A stretch of 64,000 bases of DNA from Diphasiastrum complanatum (lineage: Eukaryota > Streptophyta > Lycopodiopsida > Lycopodiales > Lycopodiaceae), in assembly GCA_029204225.1 (NCBI GenBank), contig CM055101.1, forward strand, positions 38,669,374 through 38,733,373, given 5' to 3'. Position numbers and translations under genes: made by a program. Of the stretch, positions 9,829 through 21,119 are shown piece by piece (positions within the stretch are counted from its first letter, which is position 1; each line of letters opens with the position of its first letter). The notes under the pieces were generated by a model that worked only from the letters and a program-made list of their open reading frames with translations, did not search any database and was not told the DNA's origin.

Positions 9829-12039
9829 TTAACATTTTACTCCCTTGGCCTGCTCATAAAAATCAGGTTCTTCTGCAATATCTCCATGAGATGTAAGAGC
9901 AAAATCTGAAAAATCAGCATAGTCCACTGATTTTGTAGAGGCATGTGTCTTTCCATCATAAAATGAACTTACTTTGCTGTCCCGCAAAGTCGACAACAGC
10001 CACCGTGGGACTGTTTTGGGCTGTCCAACAGCCATGTCTCTTCTTGCAATTTGCTGTCCAAGATCTTCCGACACTGCACTTGGCTGTCCAAGATCTTCCA
10101 AAACTGGTCCTTGCTGTCCAACAGTTCCTGCAGGCTGATTTTGAGCAACAACGGCCTGTTCTTCATGAACATTAGGCTCTAAACTTGATGAGGTGTTGGG
10201 TAGGTCGAAACTGGTTGATTGCTGCCCCTTATCTCTAGCAATAGAAGATGGTACCAAATCTGGAAAAACTTCAACATTCACACTATGTGGGCTGTCCCCC
10301 TTCAAGATATGAGTTGGGGCCACATCTAATGAATTCTTTTCATCAAAATGCACATCACGACTAGCAATAATCTTGTTAGTGCTCAAATTGAACAGCCTAT
10401 AGCCTTTGCTTTCACTACTATAGCCAACAAAAATGCATTTAACTCCTTTATCCTCAAGCTTTGTACGAAGTTTATCCAGAACAAAAGCATAAGCCGTACA
10501 ACCAAAAATGCGAAAGTGAGAGATTGTAGGCTTCTTTTCGTACCAAACGTCATAAGGAGTTAATACTTTCAATGCTTTAGTAGGACAACGATTGCTTATG
10601 TATGTTGCCGTTATAACCGCTTCAGCCCAAAACTTGTGAGGCAGCCCCTTTGCTTTGAGCATGCAACGGGCCATCTCCATAAGTGTGTGATTCTTTCGCT
10701 CGGCAACACCATTTTGTTGAGGCGTATAGGGAGTTGTCATTTGATGTAGAATTCCCTTTTCTCGAAGAAATGCACCGAACGTATTCTTAATGTATTCCCC
10801 TCCTCGATTGGTGCATAGGGTCTTCAAAGGATGCCCAAACTGATTTTCCACCATTGCTAGAAAATCTCTGAAACGTTGAAAAACTTCCGATTTAGCCTTC
10901 ATAGGATAGATCCATGTAAAACGGAAAAAGTCATCAATAAAAGTCACAAAATAGATGCACTTTCCAATGGATTCGGTCCTCATTGGACCACAAACATCAC
11001 TATGAACCATATCAAATTTATCAAGAACCCTTATAGTTCCATCAATTGGAAAAGGTTTCCTTTGAAACTTTCCAAGTATGCACCCCTCGCATACATGCCC
11101 TTCCGGCTGCTCAATAGTAGGAATGTCTTCTACCATATTAAATGTCTTCAGCTTCTTCAAACTTGCAAAGTTAAGGTTCCCAAACCTTGCCTGCCACAAT
11201 TCAGCCAACTCCAATGATTGTGATGTAGAAGCAACAAGACATGTAGAGGGAATTCGTCGCTCATAGGTATCCATAATGAATAAGCCAGCATGCATTGTTC
11301 CTGAAACAATAATCAAGAGTGATCTTTTAGGATCCTTGACAAGACACTTATCTTCTTTGAACTCAACAACTAGTCCTTGCTTCAACATAGTTGAAACCGA
11401 AAGAAGATTCTTCTTGATTCCCGGAACATAAAGCACATTCTTAATGTAATTTTCTTCACCATTAGGCAAAATGATGGCTACAATTCCAATTCCATGAACA
11501 TAATAAGATGCATCATCCGCACATTGTACCTTACTTTCATTTTGCACTTTCACAAATTTAGTGAATGCTTCTTTGCGAGAAGTCATATGACGAGTAGCAC
11601 CACTATCAATCACCCATTCAATGGGCTGAAAATCTGCAACTTGCAAAACAGAACCTGAATTCCTCATAGATATAGAAGTACTAGTAGAAGCAATATTAGA
11701 CACAAAAGCATAGTCTTGGTTGAAGAGATCACCACTAGCTTCAAGCTCTTGCTCCAAAGTAGGAAGTGAAGCACTAGTATCAATTCCTTTACTCTCCTCT
11801 TTCGCAAGCTTCTTCTTACAATCCTTGATGAAGTGCCCATACTTCTTGCAATAATGGCACTTCCCTTTCTTCTTTTGAGTGTTGACATCTTGACCTCCAA
11901 TGGGCTTTTGCTTATCCTTGGAAGGAGGCTCCCCCTTTCCTTTTGACTTGCCTTTTCCCTTGCCTTTCGTGAAGAAAGCTTGATCTTGTTGAGTGTCACC
12001 CGCAAAGTTTTGCCTCGTTTGCTCCTCTTGAAGAAGCAA
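9829..12039 (-). pseudogene. Copia gag end, protease and integrase (736 codons open)
   Basis: The open stretch starts in the gag C-terminus (LLQEEQTRQNF). It contains a zinc knuckle CHYCKKYGHFIKDC, the aspartic protease site WVIDSGATRHMTS and the pre-integrase segment ELWQARFGNLNF...CEGCILGKFQRKPF. The integrase follows with DMVHSDVCGPM, FIDDFFRFTW and NGVAERKN. The second catalytic Asp, normally in 'L.SDNGGEY', reads CTNRGGEY, so the active-site Asp appears to be Asn. The C-terminal GKR-like region is FRIFGCTAYAFV...GYSSESKGYRLF. A TAA stop at 9829-9831 separates it from RT in the same frame. Confidence 0.92.
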
Positions 12040-12622
12040 CCCAACAAGTTCATCAAAGGAGAGTTGCTATCCCCTAAGAGAGATACTCAAAGCTGAAACA
12101 AATGGAAGATAAGATGAAGGTAATGAGTTGAGAGTAATGGAAACAAATTGAGCATCCTCAATTATCTCATCAATATTGAGAAGCTCCTCACGAAGATCCT
12201 TGATCTTCGTCAAGTGATTGGTCACTTGATCCCCTTCTTGCATCTTCAACAAAGAAAGTTGATTTCTGAGATACACCACTCTTGCTGGATTTTTGACTCT
12301 ATATTTTGTATCCCACGCACTTTTAGATGTCTTACAAGACCTAATAGAAGGTAAGATAGATCTTTTCACAGCAAGAGCAACCATAGAATGTGCTTGTGCA
12401 TCCCTTCCACTTCTTTTGTTCTTCCGAAGATGTAGAAGATGATGATCCACGAGGTGTAGGAGGTGCCAAAGACGGAGGCCTTTCCTCATCACCATTGACC
12501 AAATCCCACAGCCCTTTCGCTATGAGAAGATTCTTCATCATGTAACTCCACAAGGAGTAGTTTGTGCCATCCAACCGATCTTCACTAAACAAAGAACCAA
12601 TAGCTTCCGATTCTTTAGCCAT
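12040..12622 (-). pseudogene. Copia gag N-terminal region
   Basis: The likely start is the Met at 12622 (MAKESEAIGSLFSEDRLDG). It is followed by NYSLWSYMMKNLLIAKGLWDLVNGDEE, the usual copia gag head. A frameshift lies near 12400-12420. The UBN2 part SAWDTKYRVKNPARVVYLRNQL and ITLNSLPSSYLPFVSAL follows, then a TAG at 12067-12069, and the frame continues as QLSFDELVGLLLQEE. Without the two breaks it would be a typical copia capsid protein. Confidence 0.88.
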
Positions 12623-13299
12623 TACCTTCAACAAAATTTCAACTTGTAGTAGATAGGAAAGAGAGCCTTTCCACAACCAAATCTACTCAAAAAATTTGCA
12701 GCAAACAAAGAGCTGAAAGTTCTGCAACCAAAGTGCCCAAAAGATAATGGAAAGATGGCTGTCTTTCTACGCAAAAAAACCAGCTTCTTGAAAATTAGGT
12801 TAGCTTCGATTGAAGCCTACACCGAAACCTAATTAGGAAGCCAAATAGTGTGATCAACACACACTCCAATAGGGCTGTTGAAAGCGCCCTACTGCTTGCA
12901 GAGAATCTGCAAATTTCCAGCCACAAGTTGACCTAACCCTGAATAGGGTTTGCTGAATTTTGGGCGCCCTCCTACACAAATGCAAACCTGAAAACAAAAA
13001 CAGCAAGATAAGGAGACACCACAACCAAAAATCAGTAGCAGATTTTTGGCACCCTCCTCCAAACAAAACTTGCTGAAAACTGGTTGCATAAAAATCAGAT
13101 TTGAGATTCTGAATTTTGGGACACAAATTGCTCCTCCAAGATCTCTGATGGGCGCCCTCCTTCAACCAGAAAAGAGACAAAAAAGCTGATCCAAACTCCA
13201 CTTGGAAAGATCAGCAGGATGCTGAAATTTCAGAACAAAAAGTAGAGAAGCTCCTCTTCTGGTAGGGCACCAACAAACAAGCTTGCTGCAAATCCGATA
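12623..13299 (-). other. Copia 5' leader, no coding signal
   Basis: Untranslated leader between the primer-binding site and gag. It contains several copies of the word GGCGCCCTCC or its variants (near 12962, 13046 and 13152), each near a CAAACCAGAAAA-like stretch. These are remnants of short internal duplication. No gene is seen. Confidence 0.55.
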
Positions 13300-13311
13300 G
13301 CTCTGATACCA
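13300..13311 (-). promoter_or_regulatory. Copia primer-binding site (tRNA-iMet)
   Basis: On the minus strand TGGTATCAGAGC begins immediately after the LTR end. It is the standard complement of plant initiator tRNA-Met, where minus-strand DNA synthesis starts. Confidence 0.9.
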
Positions 13312-13603
13312 TGTAGGAAAGCAAGAATCAAGTCACCAAGATCTAGTTATCAATCAATCTCCACAAGAAACAAGAGAGAAGAGGCTGGGCGCCCAACTCT
13401 AAGAGAGAGAGAGAGAGAAAACAGAAACAAGAGCAACGGAGAGCAGTCCAAAATGGAATACACAATGAGCATCTAAGTACTCTACCTGGATGTGGCCAAA
13501 TGCCACCAAACCCTAAGGTTAACCACTTACTGAATGTAGGGCCCCACCAAAAGTCAAGATAGGGCCCCTAAACAGAATTAGACCCCTAAGGACCCACGAG
13601 TCA
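13312..13603 (-). repeat. Copia 5' LTR
   Basis: About 292 bp and similar to 8133-8439 throughout. It has scattered substitutions and a deletion of about 15 bp near 13440, so the insertion is not very recent. Confidence 0.9.
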
Positions 13604-14500
13604 GTACATGACCAAAATTGGGTCCAACTGAACTTAAGGCAAACTTAAGATGGCCTAAATAACTAAATACCCATGGTTACACAAATCTCGACCTTTTGGG
13701 TCAAAGTAACCTATGGATTAACTTTAGCATAGTCATTTATTTCTAACAATCACTAGACATCTTTTATTAAAGAGGAGTGTCTACACAAAAATTTCAATAT
13801 ATTAGCAGTCACCATCCTTGCACATAGCTCACTCACAGTCAACACTTAGTTTGCTATTATAACTCCCTTTTCTAAAAGTGTGCAAGAATGGGTGTGCTTT
13901 CCCTTGTGAAAGCTTTAAGATAGCCACCTTCCCTTTCCTACATTCTCTAATTGTATCTTGTTTTCTCCCTTTTTCAAGTTTGAATTGTAGCTTCATCCTT
14001 AGATCTAAAGGACCCAATCAGGCTTCACCTAATTGGCCCTCTTTGTTCCCACCTAATCAAGTTACATATTAGGTTTTTGCAATCAGTAGACTATGACTGA
14101 TTTAGGTCAATGACCCTAAAACCAATCATTTATATGGCCTCCCCCCTCTAAGACTTATTGTCCTCTTTAGGAAATCAGAGTAAGACTTTCTCATCTCCTT
14201 TGTTGTTTCATTTTTCTGCTCTCTGTAGTTCGAAAAACGAAACACTTTTTCGAACAATTTTCTTAGTGATCAATCCTTAAACTTAGATCATGACCTTGAG
14301 CTTTATTAATGGTACTAGAACATAGGCAATTTAGTTCCCATTATGTACCCTAATAAAACAAGATATACAGCTCAAAATTCAGCATTTCAGTTGAGTATAG
14401 TAAAATATCATAATTGTCTATTTTGCTCTGCAACTTAGTTTGTGATTGTCTTATTCATTTATTTTCTCAGCTATTGGTAATTGCATAGGCAAGATCAAGG
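13604..14500. other. Intronic or intergenic sequence, no gene seen
   Basis: AT-rich sequence between two retroelements, inside the inferred arabinofuranosidase intron. Nothing coding or repetitive was recognised. Confidence 0.5.
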
Positions 14501-15185
14501 TAGATTAGTGTCATTCCGATATCAGGGATTGATCCTAACATTGTGATCTTCCTTTGATCATAGTCTATCTAGAATTTTAAGCAATAGGATACATGTCATT
14601 ATTACAGAATGCACAGCAGCAGATCAGTGAGAGAAGAGCTGAGAGAGAGCATCACACACACAGAGCAAGCGGTTTCTTAACTATGTACTCTATTGGTGAT
14701 GAATGATAATGGAGAGCAACCGCTTAGAGACGATGATGTTCAAGAGCCATGTGCTTAGTCACATCATTTGGGTACCCATATGTTAGCTAGATATTAAATA
14801 GATGTGTTCACACTTAGATGATATTTATTCCAACACTCCTCCATCGGATATTCGTCAGTAGTAGCATATTTGCAAATTGCTTATTTTCAGATTTATCTTC
14901 GATAGTGTCTTCTCCACTGATCCAACAGCCCACTGATCAATAAACGCGCGCAGCTTAGTGAAATGAACAAACATTGTGTCACCATCTTCATGGTGATCAG
15001 CTTCTTGCATAGGTACAATCGATTATTGAAACTTCTAGTGTCATAAAGTGAAGCTAAAGTATCCCAGGCTTCCTTTGCTGACTTGGATTTGCTCACCTGA
15101 AGTAGCTGCAAATCCTTTAAGCTGAATATTGTAGCCTTTGCCTTGTTGTCACGTTTGAGCTATGCATCAAGTCCTTCAAAGTTAT
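14500..15185 (-). mobile_element. Copia deletion derivative: gag joined to 3' LTR
   Basis: On the minus strand gag reads LKRDNKAKATIFSLKDLQLL, KSAKEAWDTLASLYD and LYLCKKLITMKM (UBN2 domain) from about 15185 to 14900. A purine tract (GATGGAGGAG) follows, then TGTTGGAATAAATATC at 14835, the classic polypurine-tract and 3' LTR border. All of pol is missing. The left LTR end was not located exactly; 14500 is approximate. Confidence 0.7.
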
Positions 15186-15597
15186 GGACTCAGCTCATTA
15201 CATTCGCTGCATCCATTTACATTTACAGTTACTTTACTTTATGCATAAGCAGGCCTTGGGCCCTTTTTTATTCATTAGTGACATTCAGACTATATGGTTG
15301 GCCTTTGGCCTTATTATTCATTATTAGGCCATTTGGACATATTACTGGAGAGTGGGGGCCTTCTTGGAGGGCGCACTATTATCCTTCCCAGTTGGGCCCT
15401 AGCCATTGGAAGCTTCCTTTTAGGGCTTCCTCTTGGCTATAAGTAGGGAAACTGTGTCATTTGTCATTCAGCTGATGATATTGATCTCTCTCTTTAGCCT
15501 CCTTAACCTCTCTCTTTCCTGCTTTCTAGGGTTAAGTCTTGCTTATGTGATGCTTTCATAGCTTAGTTCTAGATCAGCTGTGGCTCTATTCGTAACT
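15186..15597 (+). repeat. Probable gypsy 5' LTR, truncated or eroded
   Basis: This is the stretch between the interrupted copia gag and a tRNA-iMet primer-binding site (TGGTATCAGAGC at 15598-15609). Its position and content (a promoter-like region and GCTATAAGTAGGG near 15437) fit an LTR. No second copy is in the window, and the outer border is inferred from where copia gag stops. Confidence 0.6.
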
Positions 15598-16216
15598 TGG
15601 TATCAGAGCACTTTTCTGAGCACAATCTGGAATTTTTTCTTTGCTGCCTTGCCTTGCTCCTCCATCGCTGTTCCTACAACTCCATTACCGTTTTGACAGC
15701 CCTGTTCCATCGCTGCTCCTTCCACTCCTTCCTGCCCAGCGTTCCCCCTGTTTTGTCCCCTCTTTTCTTTGCTGCCCAGCGCTCCTCTTCCTTTCCATCG
15801 TTGTCCCTGCCTTCCGACCTGTCACTTTCGTCTGATATTTTTCCAGTTTGCAGCCATCTTCCACAGTTAGTTCCCTGACTGTCCAGCGCCCATCCTCATC
15901 CAAAAACTACCCAATTCCGACATCATTTGCTATTCCAAACAGCTAAAATTCTTCAACCTGCAAATCGCTGCCTCAGCACTCCCAACTTGTCACTTTTGCC
16001 TTTTTTCTTCTCCAATTCCAGCCATCTTTTACAGCTTATCAAAAGGCTGTCGCGCGCTCATTCTCCACCACATTTTCAGGAATTCTGACTCCGTTTAATC
16101 TTCCAAATTCACATTGTATCCCTGGTTGTCCAGCGCATTTTTACAGCTTCTCCATTGTTCATTGCTGTCTGTTTTTTTCAGTTGTGATAATATTGGTTGT
16201 AATAGGCTAATTTGGG

Positions 16217-17283
16217 GTGATGACAAGAGTCCGCTCCCTCAAGTTTTCGTCTATTCCTTCCACTATCATTATGGCACATTCACCTACCCCGAGTGAGACT
16301 ACTCAGGAAACCTTATCCGATCAGTTTTGTCGCATGGATGAGACCCTTTCTGGCCTCGTTCTTCGCTTCGATTCAGTTATGACCGGCTTTGCTACTATGC
16401 AGTCACAGATTGATTCTTTACAACCTCATGGTCCTGGTAAAGCTCCTGTTTTTCCTACATTTGGGACTCCCCCTCCATTTGGATTTCCATCTTCTTCTGC
16501 TAGTCAGCCTAGTGATGGACCATTCATTCCATTTAACCCACCTCCTGGTTTCTTTCCTCGTCCCCCCCTTCCTGAGCCACACTTTGCTCAAGACTTTCGT
16601 GATAGGGTACAGCTTGCTACCTATTCCGGTTCCTCCGACGAGAACTTATTAGAGAATTGGTTTGCTAAGCTTGACACATATTTTCATATTTACCCTAAGA
16701 CTGATCCTCAGAAGATCCAGTTGGCTGCTTTACATTTAGATGGACGTGCCGCCACGTGGTGGCGAGTTTATAGAGTTGATCCTGATCGGGAAGGGCTCCA
16801 TGTATGGCATACTTTTCGCCGTGACCTCCGCCATGCTATGATTGATCTTCAGTGGCTTGACCGCCAACGTGATACATTCCGTAGTCTCACTCAGACTAGT
16901 GATCTTGCTTCTTATACAGATCAGTTTATGGAGCTTTCTTATCTTTTCACAGATCTACAGCCCACTGAGCTTATTTCTCGTTACATTGTTGGGCTTTGTG
17001 GTGCTTTACGTTATGATGTTTCTTCCTTCCGTCCTACCACACTTGTTGAGGCGATGTCTCTTGCCAGTACTTTACAGCATAAGTACTCTAACTCCTTCCC
17101 GCTTCTCCCGACCCCGTCCTTCTGCTTCATCTTTTCCCGCTACGTTCACCCCTACACCAGCCCCTTCTGTTCCAGCTCTCTCCATTGCCCCTTCGCCTCC
17201 TCGTCCTCCGACTCCTCGACCTGCTTTTGTCCGACGTTACACGTCTGCAGAGTTCGCTGATCTTCAGCACCCCAATTTCTAGC
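16217..17283 (+). pseudogene. Ty3/gypsy gag, truncated
   Basis: The best start is the Met at 16271 (MAHSPTPSETTQETLSDQF), after the PBS at 15598; an upstream Met at 16217 is also in frame. After a Pro-rich linker comes the retrotrans_gag domain: LATYSGSSDENLLENWFAKLDTYF, LHLDGRAATWWR, LHVWHTFRRDLRHAM and YTDQFMELSYL. A frameshift near 17080 moves to a Pro/Ser-rich tail ending RPAFVRRYTSAEFADLQ, the usual lead-in to the zinc knuckle. The element stops there, with no knuckle, protease, RT or integrase. Confidence 0.85.
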
Positions 17284-17922
17284 ATACCAAGATTACCTGC
17301 CCCTACTTTCAAGAGTGCCAACAATGTCATAAATCACCAAAGAGCCAGGAGTTTGGCAAACAGGAGAGCGAGTGCCCAATTTCTAACTTTCTAGAAGACA
17401 TATCTCCAAAACATCCTTTAGGAGAGTTACAGTTGAAAATAACAGGGGGAAACTTACAAATTGTTGATAGATTTGAGCTTTGAGCAGTAGATATAACAAA
17501 TAACTGGTTGCCAGGTCAGTTTGGATTGGAAGGCTTAGGCAGCTTACTTTAGACTAGCTTTTAGATTACTAAACGTTGCTCAGAATTTCAGTGAAGAGCT
17601 TGCAAATTTCCCCTGAAGCAAATTTTGGAACAATTGCCCAGTAGAGCTGGCAATGTACCAGAGAAGTTACTGGAACTGCTGTAGTGTTGTGGAGCGTATT
17701 TCTACGGAGCGAGCAAGATGTGAAAAATTACCTATTATCAAAAATTGAATTCGCCAAAGTTCACAGATGCAGTTCCAGATAAGCTCACACGCTTAGTGTG
17801 AATTGGTTACAAAATGTGGAGAACTGTTTACTTTTAGATGTGTGGCATCATCAAAGATCAAGAGAAGATTGCGGAAGCTACAAAGTAGTTGCAAGAGTCA
17901 GTCCAGAGGTGGCGGAGGAAAG
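17284..17922. other. No gene seen
   Basis: Sequence between the gypsy gag remnant and a short tandem duplication. It falls within the inferred arabinofuranosidase intron. No coding similarity recognised. Confidence 0.5.
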
Positions 17923-18093
17923 TAGAGAAAGACAATCTAGTTCCAGTCACTTCGGAGTCTTTCTGACAGATGTCCATTCAGAATTGGGTACACACGGATG
18001 AGAAGAATAGAGAAAGATAATCTAGTTCTAAGTCACTTCGGAGTCTTTCTGACAGATGTCCATTCAGAATTGGGTACACACGGATGAGAAGAA
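17923..18093 (+). repeat. Tandem duplication, 2 x about 85 bp
   Basis: The segment starting TAGAGAAAGACAATCTAG at 17923 repeats at 18008 with very few changes. Both copies contain TCACTTCGGAGTCTTTCTG and end in CACACGGATGAGAAGAA. Confidence 0.9.
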
Positions 18094-18405
18094 TAGAGTT
18101 ATGCAATCTCGAATAAGTCTAAAGCAGAGCAACTCCAGTGTTCAGGTCGGAGGTTGGGTATTTATGGGAAACGATAAGTAACTCAAACACTAAAACTTAA
18201 ATCATGGATATTTCCCTTTGCACTTATAAGTAAGTTGAAGTTGGTCGCAACAGCTGCTAAGTTTTGTTGACAGTATAGACAGACACTGCTTCAGTAAAAG
18301 ATGCCTCAACGGCAGCAAATCCGAAGTGTATGGTTTTATCTATAAAACGTAGAATCTCCTTTCATAGCATCGTCTTTCATATCAAAGCATTATTTGTTAG
18401 TCAAA

Positions 18406-18408
<3 letters not shown>

Positions 18409-18481
<73 letters not shown>
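18409..18481. repeat. (TC)n(CA)n compound microsatellite
   Basis: About 29 TC units followed by about seven CA units, just downstream (gene sense) of arabinofuranosidase exon 18629-18510, inside its intron. Confidence 0.95.
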
Positions 18482-18482
<1 letters not shown>

Positions 18483-18509
18483 GTTTGTTCCAGAAAAGTA
18501 AATGCATAC

Positions 18510-18656
18510 CTCAAAAAAAATACCAAAGAGATTGGGAGAGATGAGGCGTCCAGAGTGCCCAGCATCTATTTTCCAGTTCAACGTTTGATTTGGTTGGTCT
18601 CGCAACACTGCCTTCTGGCACCCCACTAAAAATAGGAGGAAAGTGATCTGCCACAT
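18510..18656 (-). CDS. Alpha-L-arabinofuranosidase (GH51), N-terminal exon
   Basis: The reading LNWKIDAGHSGRLISPNLFGIFFE is the conserved start of mature plant GH51 enzymes. It ends at the donor GAG|GTATGC (18510). It joins in phase to EINHAG of exon 7470-7416, giving the family motif GIFFEEINHAG. The Met at 18656 gives MWQITFLLFLVGCQ, a short hydrophobic stretch that could be part of a signal peptide. Alternatively, a good acceptor (CTATTTTTAG, about 18630) means the exon may begin there, with the signal peptide coded further upstream. The intron to the next exon is 11,039 bp and full of retroelements. Confidence 0.75.
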
Positions 18657-20672
18657 CTTCCAGCAGCAGATCTCAATCTTGCCTTAACAGATGTTTCCCC
18701 TTCAACGTTCGATGTTAAAAAATCAGTTGAATGTCTTAAACACAAAAAACTCGTTCCCATGAAGAATCATATCTCTCCAATTCCAATAAGATTGCCTGCT
18801 ATTGAAATTTATTTCTGCAACCACAAACGCAATTTTCTACTCTGTAAGATGCAGCTTGCAAAGCATTGCTTAGCTATTCCTACGAAATTGTTTACATAAG
18901 AACTGTACTGCAAAAAACGAGCATATACATCTTCACTTATCGTAAATCCTTTGAAAAGTTGAAAAAAATTTCCAGTTTCCGCTCTATTTAATCTACCTGC
19001 AAAACTTTACCTTAGTCGTTCTTACAATGTCGCCTTCCGTTTAACAGAAAGCAAGTGGCAATACAAAGTAAATGCAAAAAGATCATAGCTCTATAAACAA
19101 TTGGATTTTGCCTTTTCCAAATAGAAACAACAGGCACGGTTGCGACTATGCTTGACAATGTTTGAAATAGTCTGATTCGATTCAACGGAACTGCTCACGA
19201 AATACAGAACCGGGTATAAGGAAACTCGAAGCTATCAGCAGATTATACTAACATCATTTCCGAAATATGTCGGAATCTTAAAGTTAGATATACGGATGCT
19301 CATTCTAATTCACAAGTCCCTATTCCTAACACTCCTCAACTTCGAGTAACATCATAATCAGTTCAATGTATGCGAACTTTTAATTACACAAAAGTGCATC
19401 TAGATTTTGTGTAACAAAGCAGATCGCGAATTACAAAAAATACAAGCGCCTTCCATGCTTACAACCAACCATCAAGAAACCAGAAAAACAATACCGATCA
19501 ATCGAAATAGACATCACCTCGTCATTCATTGCTTGCAATCTGTTTTCAGAATTTCTGTAGATTTTCTCGCTTACAACATCTCTTCCAGCATCGTTGCTCG
19601 CGGCTCGCTGGTGACAACGATTGTTGAAGTAGTAGAAGAGAGTAGAGTAGATTCTAGAGTGAACGTGTGGAGATAGATAAAAGAAAATGATGGCTTGACT
19701 TTAAAAACAAAATTGAAGGTGCTTGCCTTGCATACATCTCTATGCGTGTTTCAAGTGCCAAGTTACAATAATGAAAATGGTGGTGTGCAAGACAAGTCAA
19801 ACTTGTGTAGGTATCATTTTCATCTTTTTGTTTTTAAATGAATGAAGCCATTTATATGCTCATTCTAGTGACTAGCTTGCTTATGGGCTCCCAACATTTT
19901 TGTTATTTTGGTGTCAAAGCAGGTGCCACATTCATACTAACCACATCCATACTAACCAAGTGCCACATCCATACTAACCTGCTAATCACATGGCACCATC
20001 CAAGTTACTACCCACCATCTAGGTCGATGACCAACATGTCATTGACTTGGCACGTCTTAGTGAGACACAAAGAAATATCAAAAAACATGAAAATGGAATG
20101 AGACATGGGAGATGGCTAGGGTTCTCCGATTCCACTCTATGAACCCAACTCAACCTGCTTGCAATGTCATCTCCAACTTGCAATCTGTAATCAAGAAAGC
20201 ATTGCTACATAATGTGTTTGTTTTTTAGAGCACTATGCTCATGTATCATAATCATGCTAGACCATATTTGATGAGTTGTCTTGCAATCTATGAGTCTTTA
20301 TAAATGTCTTCATCTACTGCACACCAATCAACATCTTGGTATGTGTTGTTTTATTGGTCCCATAATCTTTCAACTTCTTCATCCTCTATGTCATCTTTTT
20401 TTCTTGGGCCATCGACCACCTCCATCAATTCTTTTGCTTCAAGTATTATCCGCATTTGAAATTTCAAGGGCTAGAAATTTTCTCCTTCAAATCTTGTAAT
20501 GTGCACTAGATCCCATCTTGCACAATATCGAGGTATGTTAGGTTGAGGAGGTTCCACTAGACATATAATACTTTTCAGTATATGGGACAACTTAGGGTGG
20601 TGTCTGATAGATATGATTTAGATCTTGAGCACTACAAAATATAAGCCTATATTGTATAGTAGCATCTACAAA
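18657..20672. other. Intergenic sequence, no gene established
   Basis: No supported coding region. A CT/AC-rich minus-strand stretch around 19670-19570 ending in GATGTT|GTAAGCG resembles a 5' leader exon and could belong to the arabinofuranosidase gene; this is speculative. Near 19930-19980 a short sequence CCACATCCATACTAACC recurs twice. Confidence 0.4.
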
Positions 20673-21062
20673 TCAATGTTTAGCCACATTTGGGTTGATC
20701 TTGATTGGATTTAAACCTCGATCCCAGAAACAATCATGATTCATAAGGAGTGCCAAGGATCGACAATATTCTGTGGTTTCTTGCACACACTTGTCAGCAC
20801 TCGACTTATGCTTGTGGCCAAAGTCTAATAGCTGTAGCCTCAACTCATCATATGATGAGCAATCTGAAATTCCTGGGACCATCGGCCAATTAATAGCTTC
20901 GTTCTTTGGCCACTTCAGCTCCCATTTTTTTATGCCGGCGTTAGCTACTCGCTTGCGTAATACATCGAATGATTGTAACAATTCGCTTTCCCTAGTTGTC
21001 CTAAAACGCAAACAGCCACTACCTGCGAAGCATCGCAATGCACATGGAACGGTTTGCTCCAA
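20673..21062 (-). pseudogene. C-terminal piece of a gypsy-associated extra ORF
   Basis: Function unknown. The C-terminal 60 residues (ELRLQLLDFGHKHKSSADK, CVQETTEYCRSLALLMN, CFWDRGLNPIKINPN) match the end of the long extra ORF at 30.1-30.3 kb (LRLRLLDFGHKYKLSADL, CFWDRGLDPIMINPN). It lies just downstream of a gypsy RT relic on the same strand, the order seen in the large element. It is therefore a retroelement accessory protein fragment rather than a host gene. Confidence 0.6.
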
Positions 21063-21119
21063 TCCGGCGGCCGAAGAATGAGTGCATTAACCAATACGTC
21101 AACTAAATCATTAAATGCC

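Larger units (their letters stand above)
8133..13603 (-). mobile_element. Nearly full-length Ty1/copia retrotransposon (minus strand)
   Basis: Direct terminal repeats lie at 8133-8439 and 13312-13603, both with TG...CA ends on the plus strand (TGCAGG or TGTAGG ... GAGTCA). The primer-binding site complementary to initiator tRNA-Met (TGGTATCAGAGC on the minus strand) directly follows the 5' LTR at 13311-13300. The interior carries gag, protease, integrase, RT and RNase H in copia order, damaged by stops and two frameshifts. No matching 5-bp target duplication was seen (ATCAT on the left, GTACA on the right). It sits inside the large intron of the arabinofuranosidase gene, in the same orientation. 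Confidence 0.92.
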
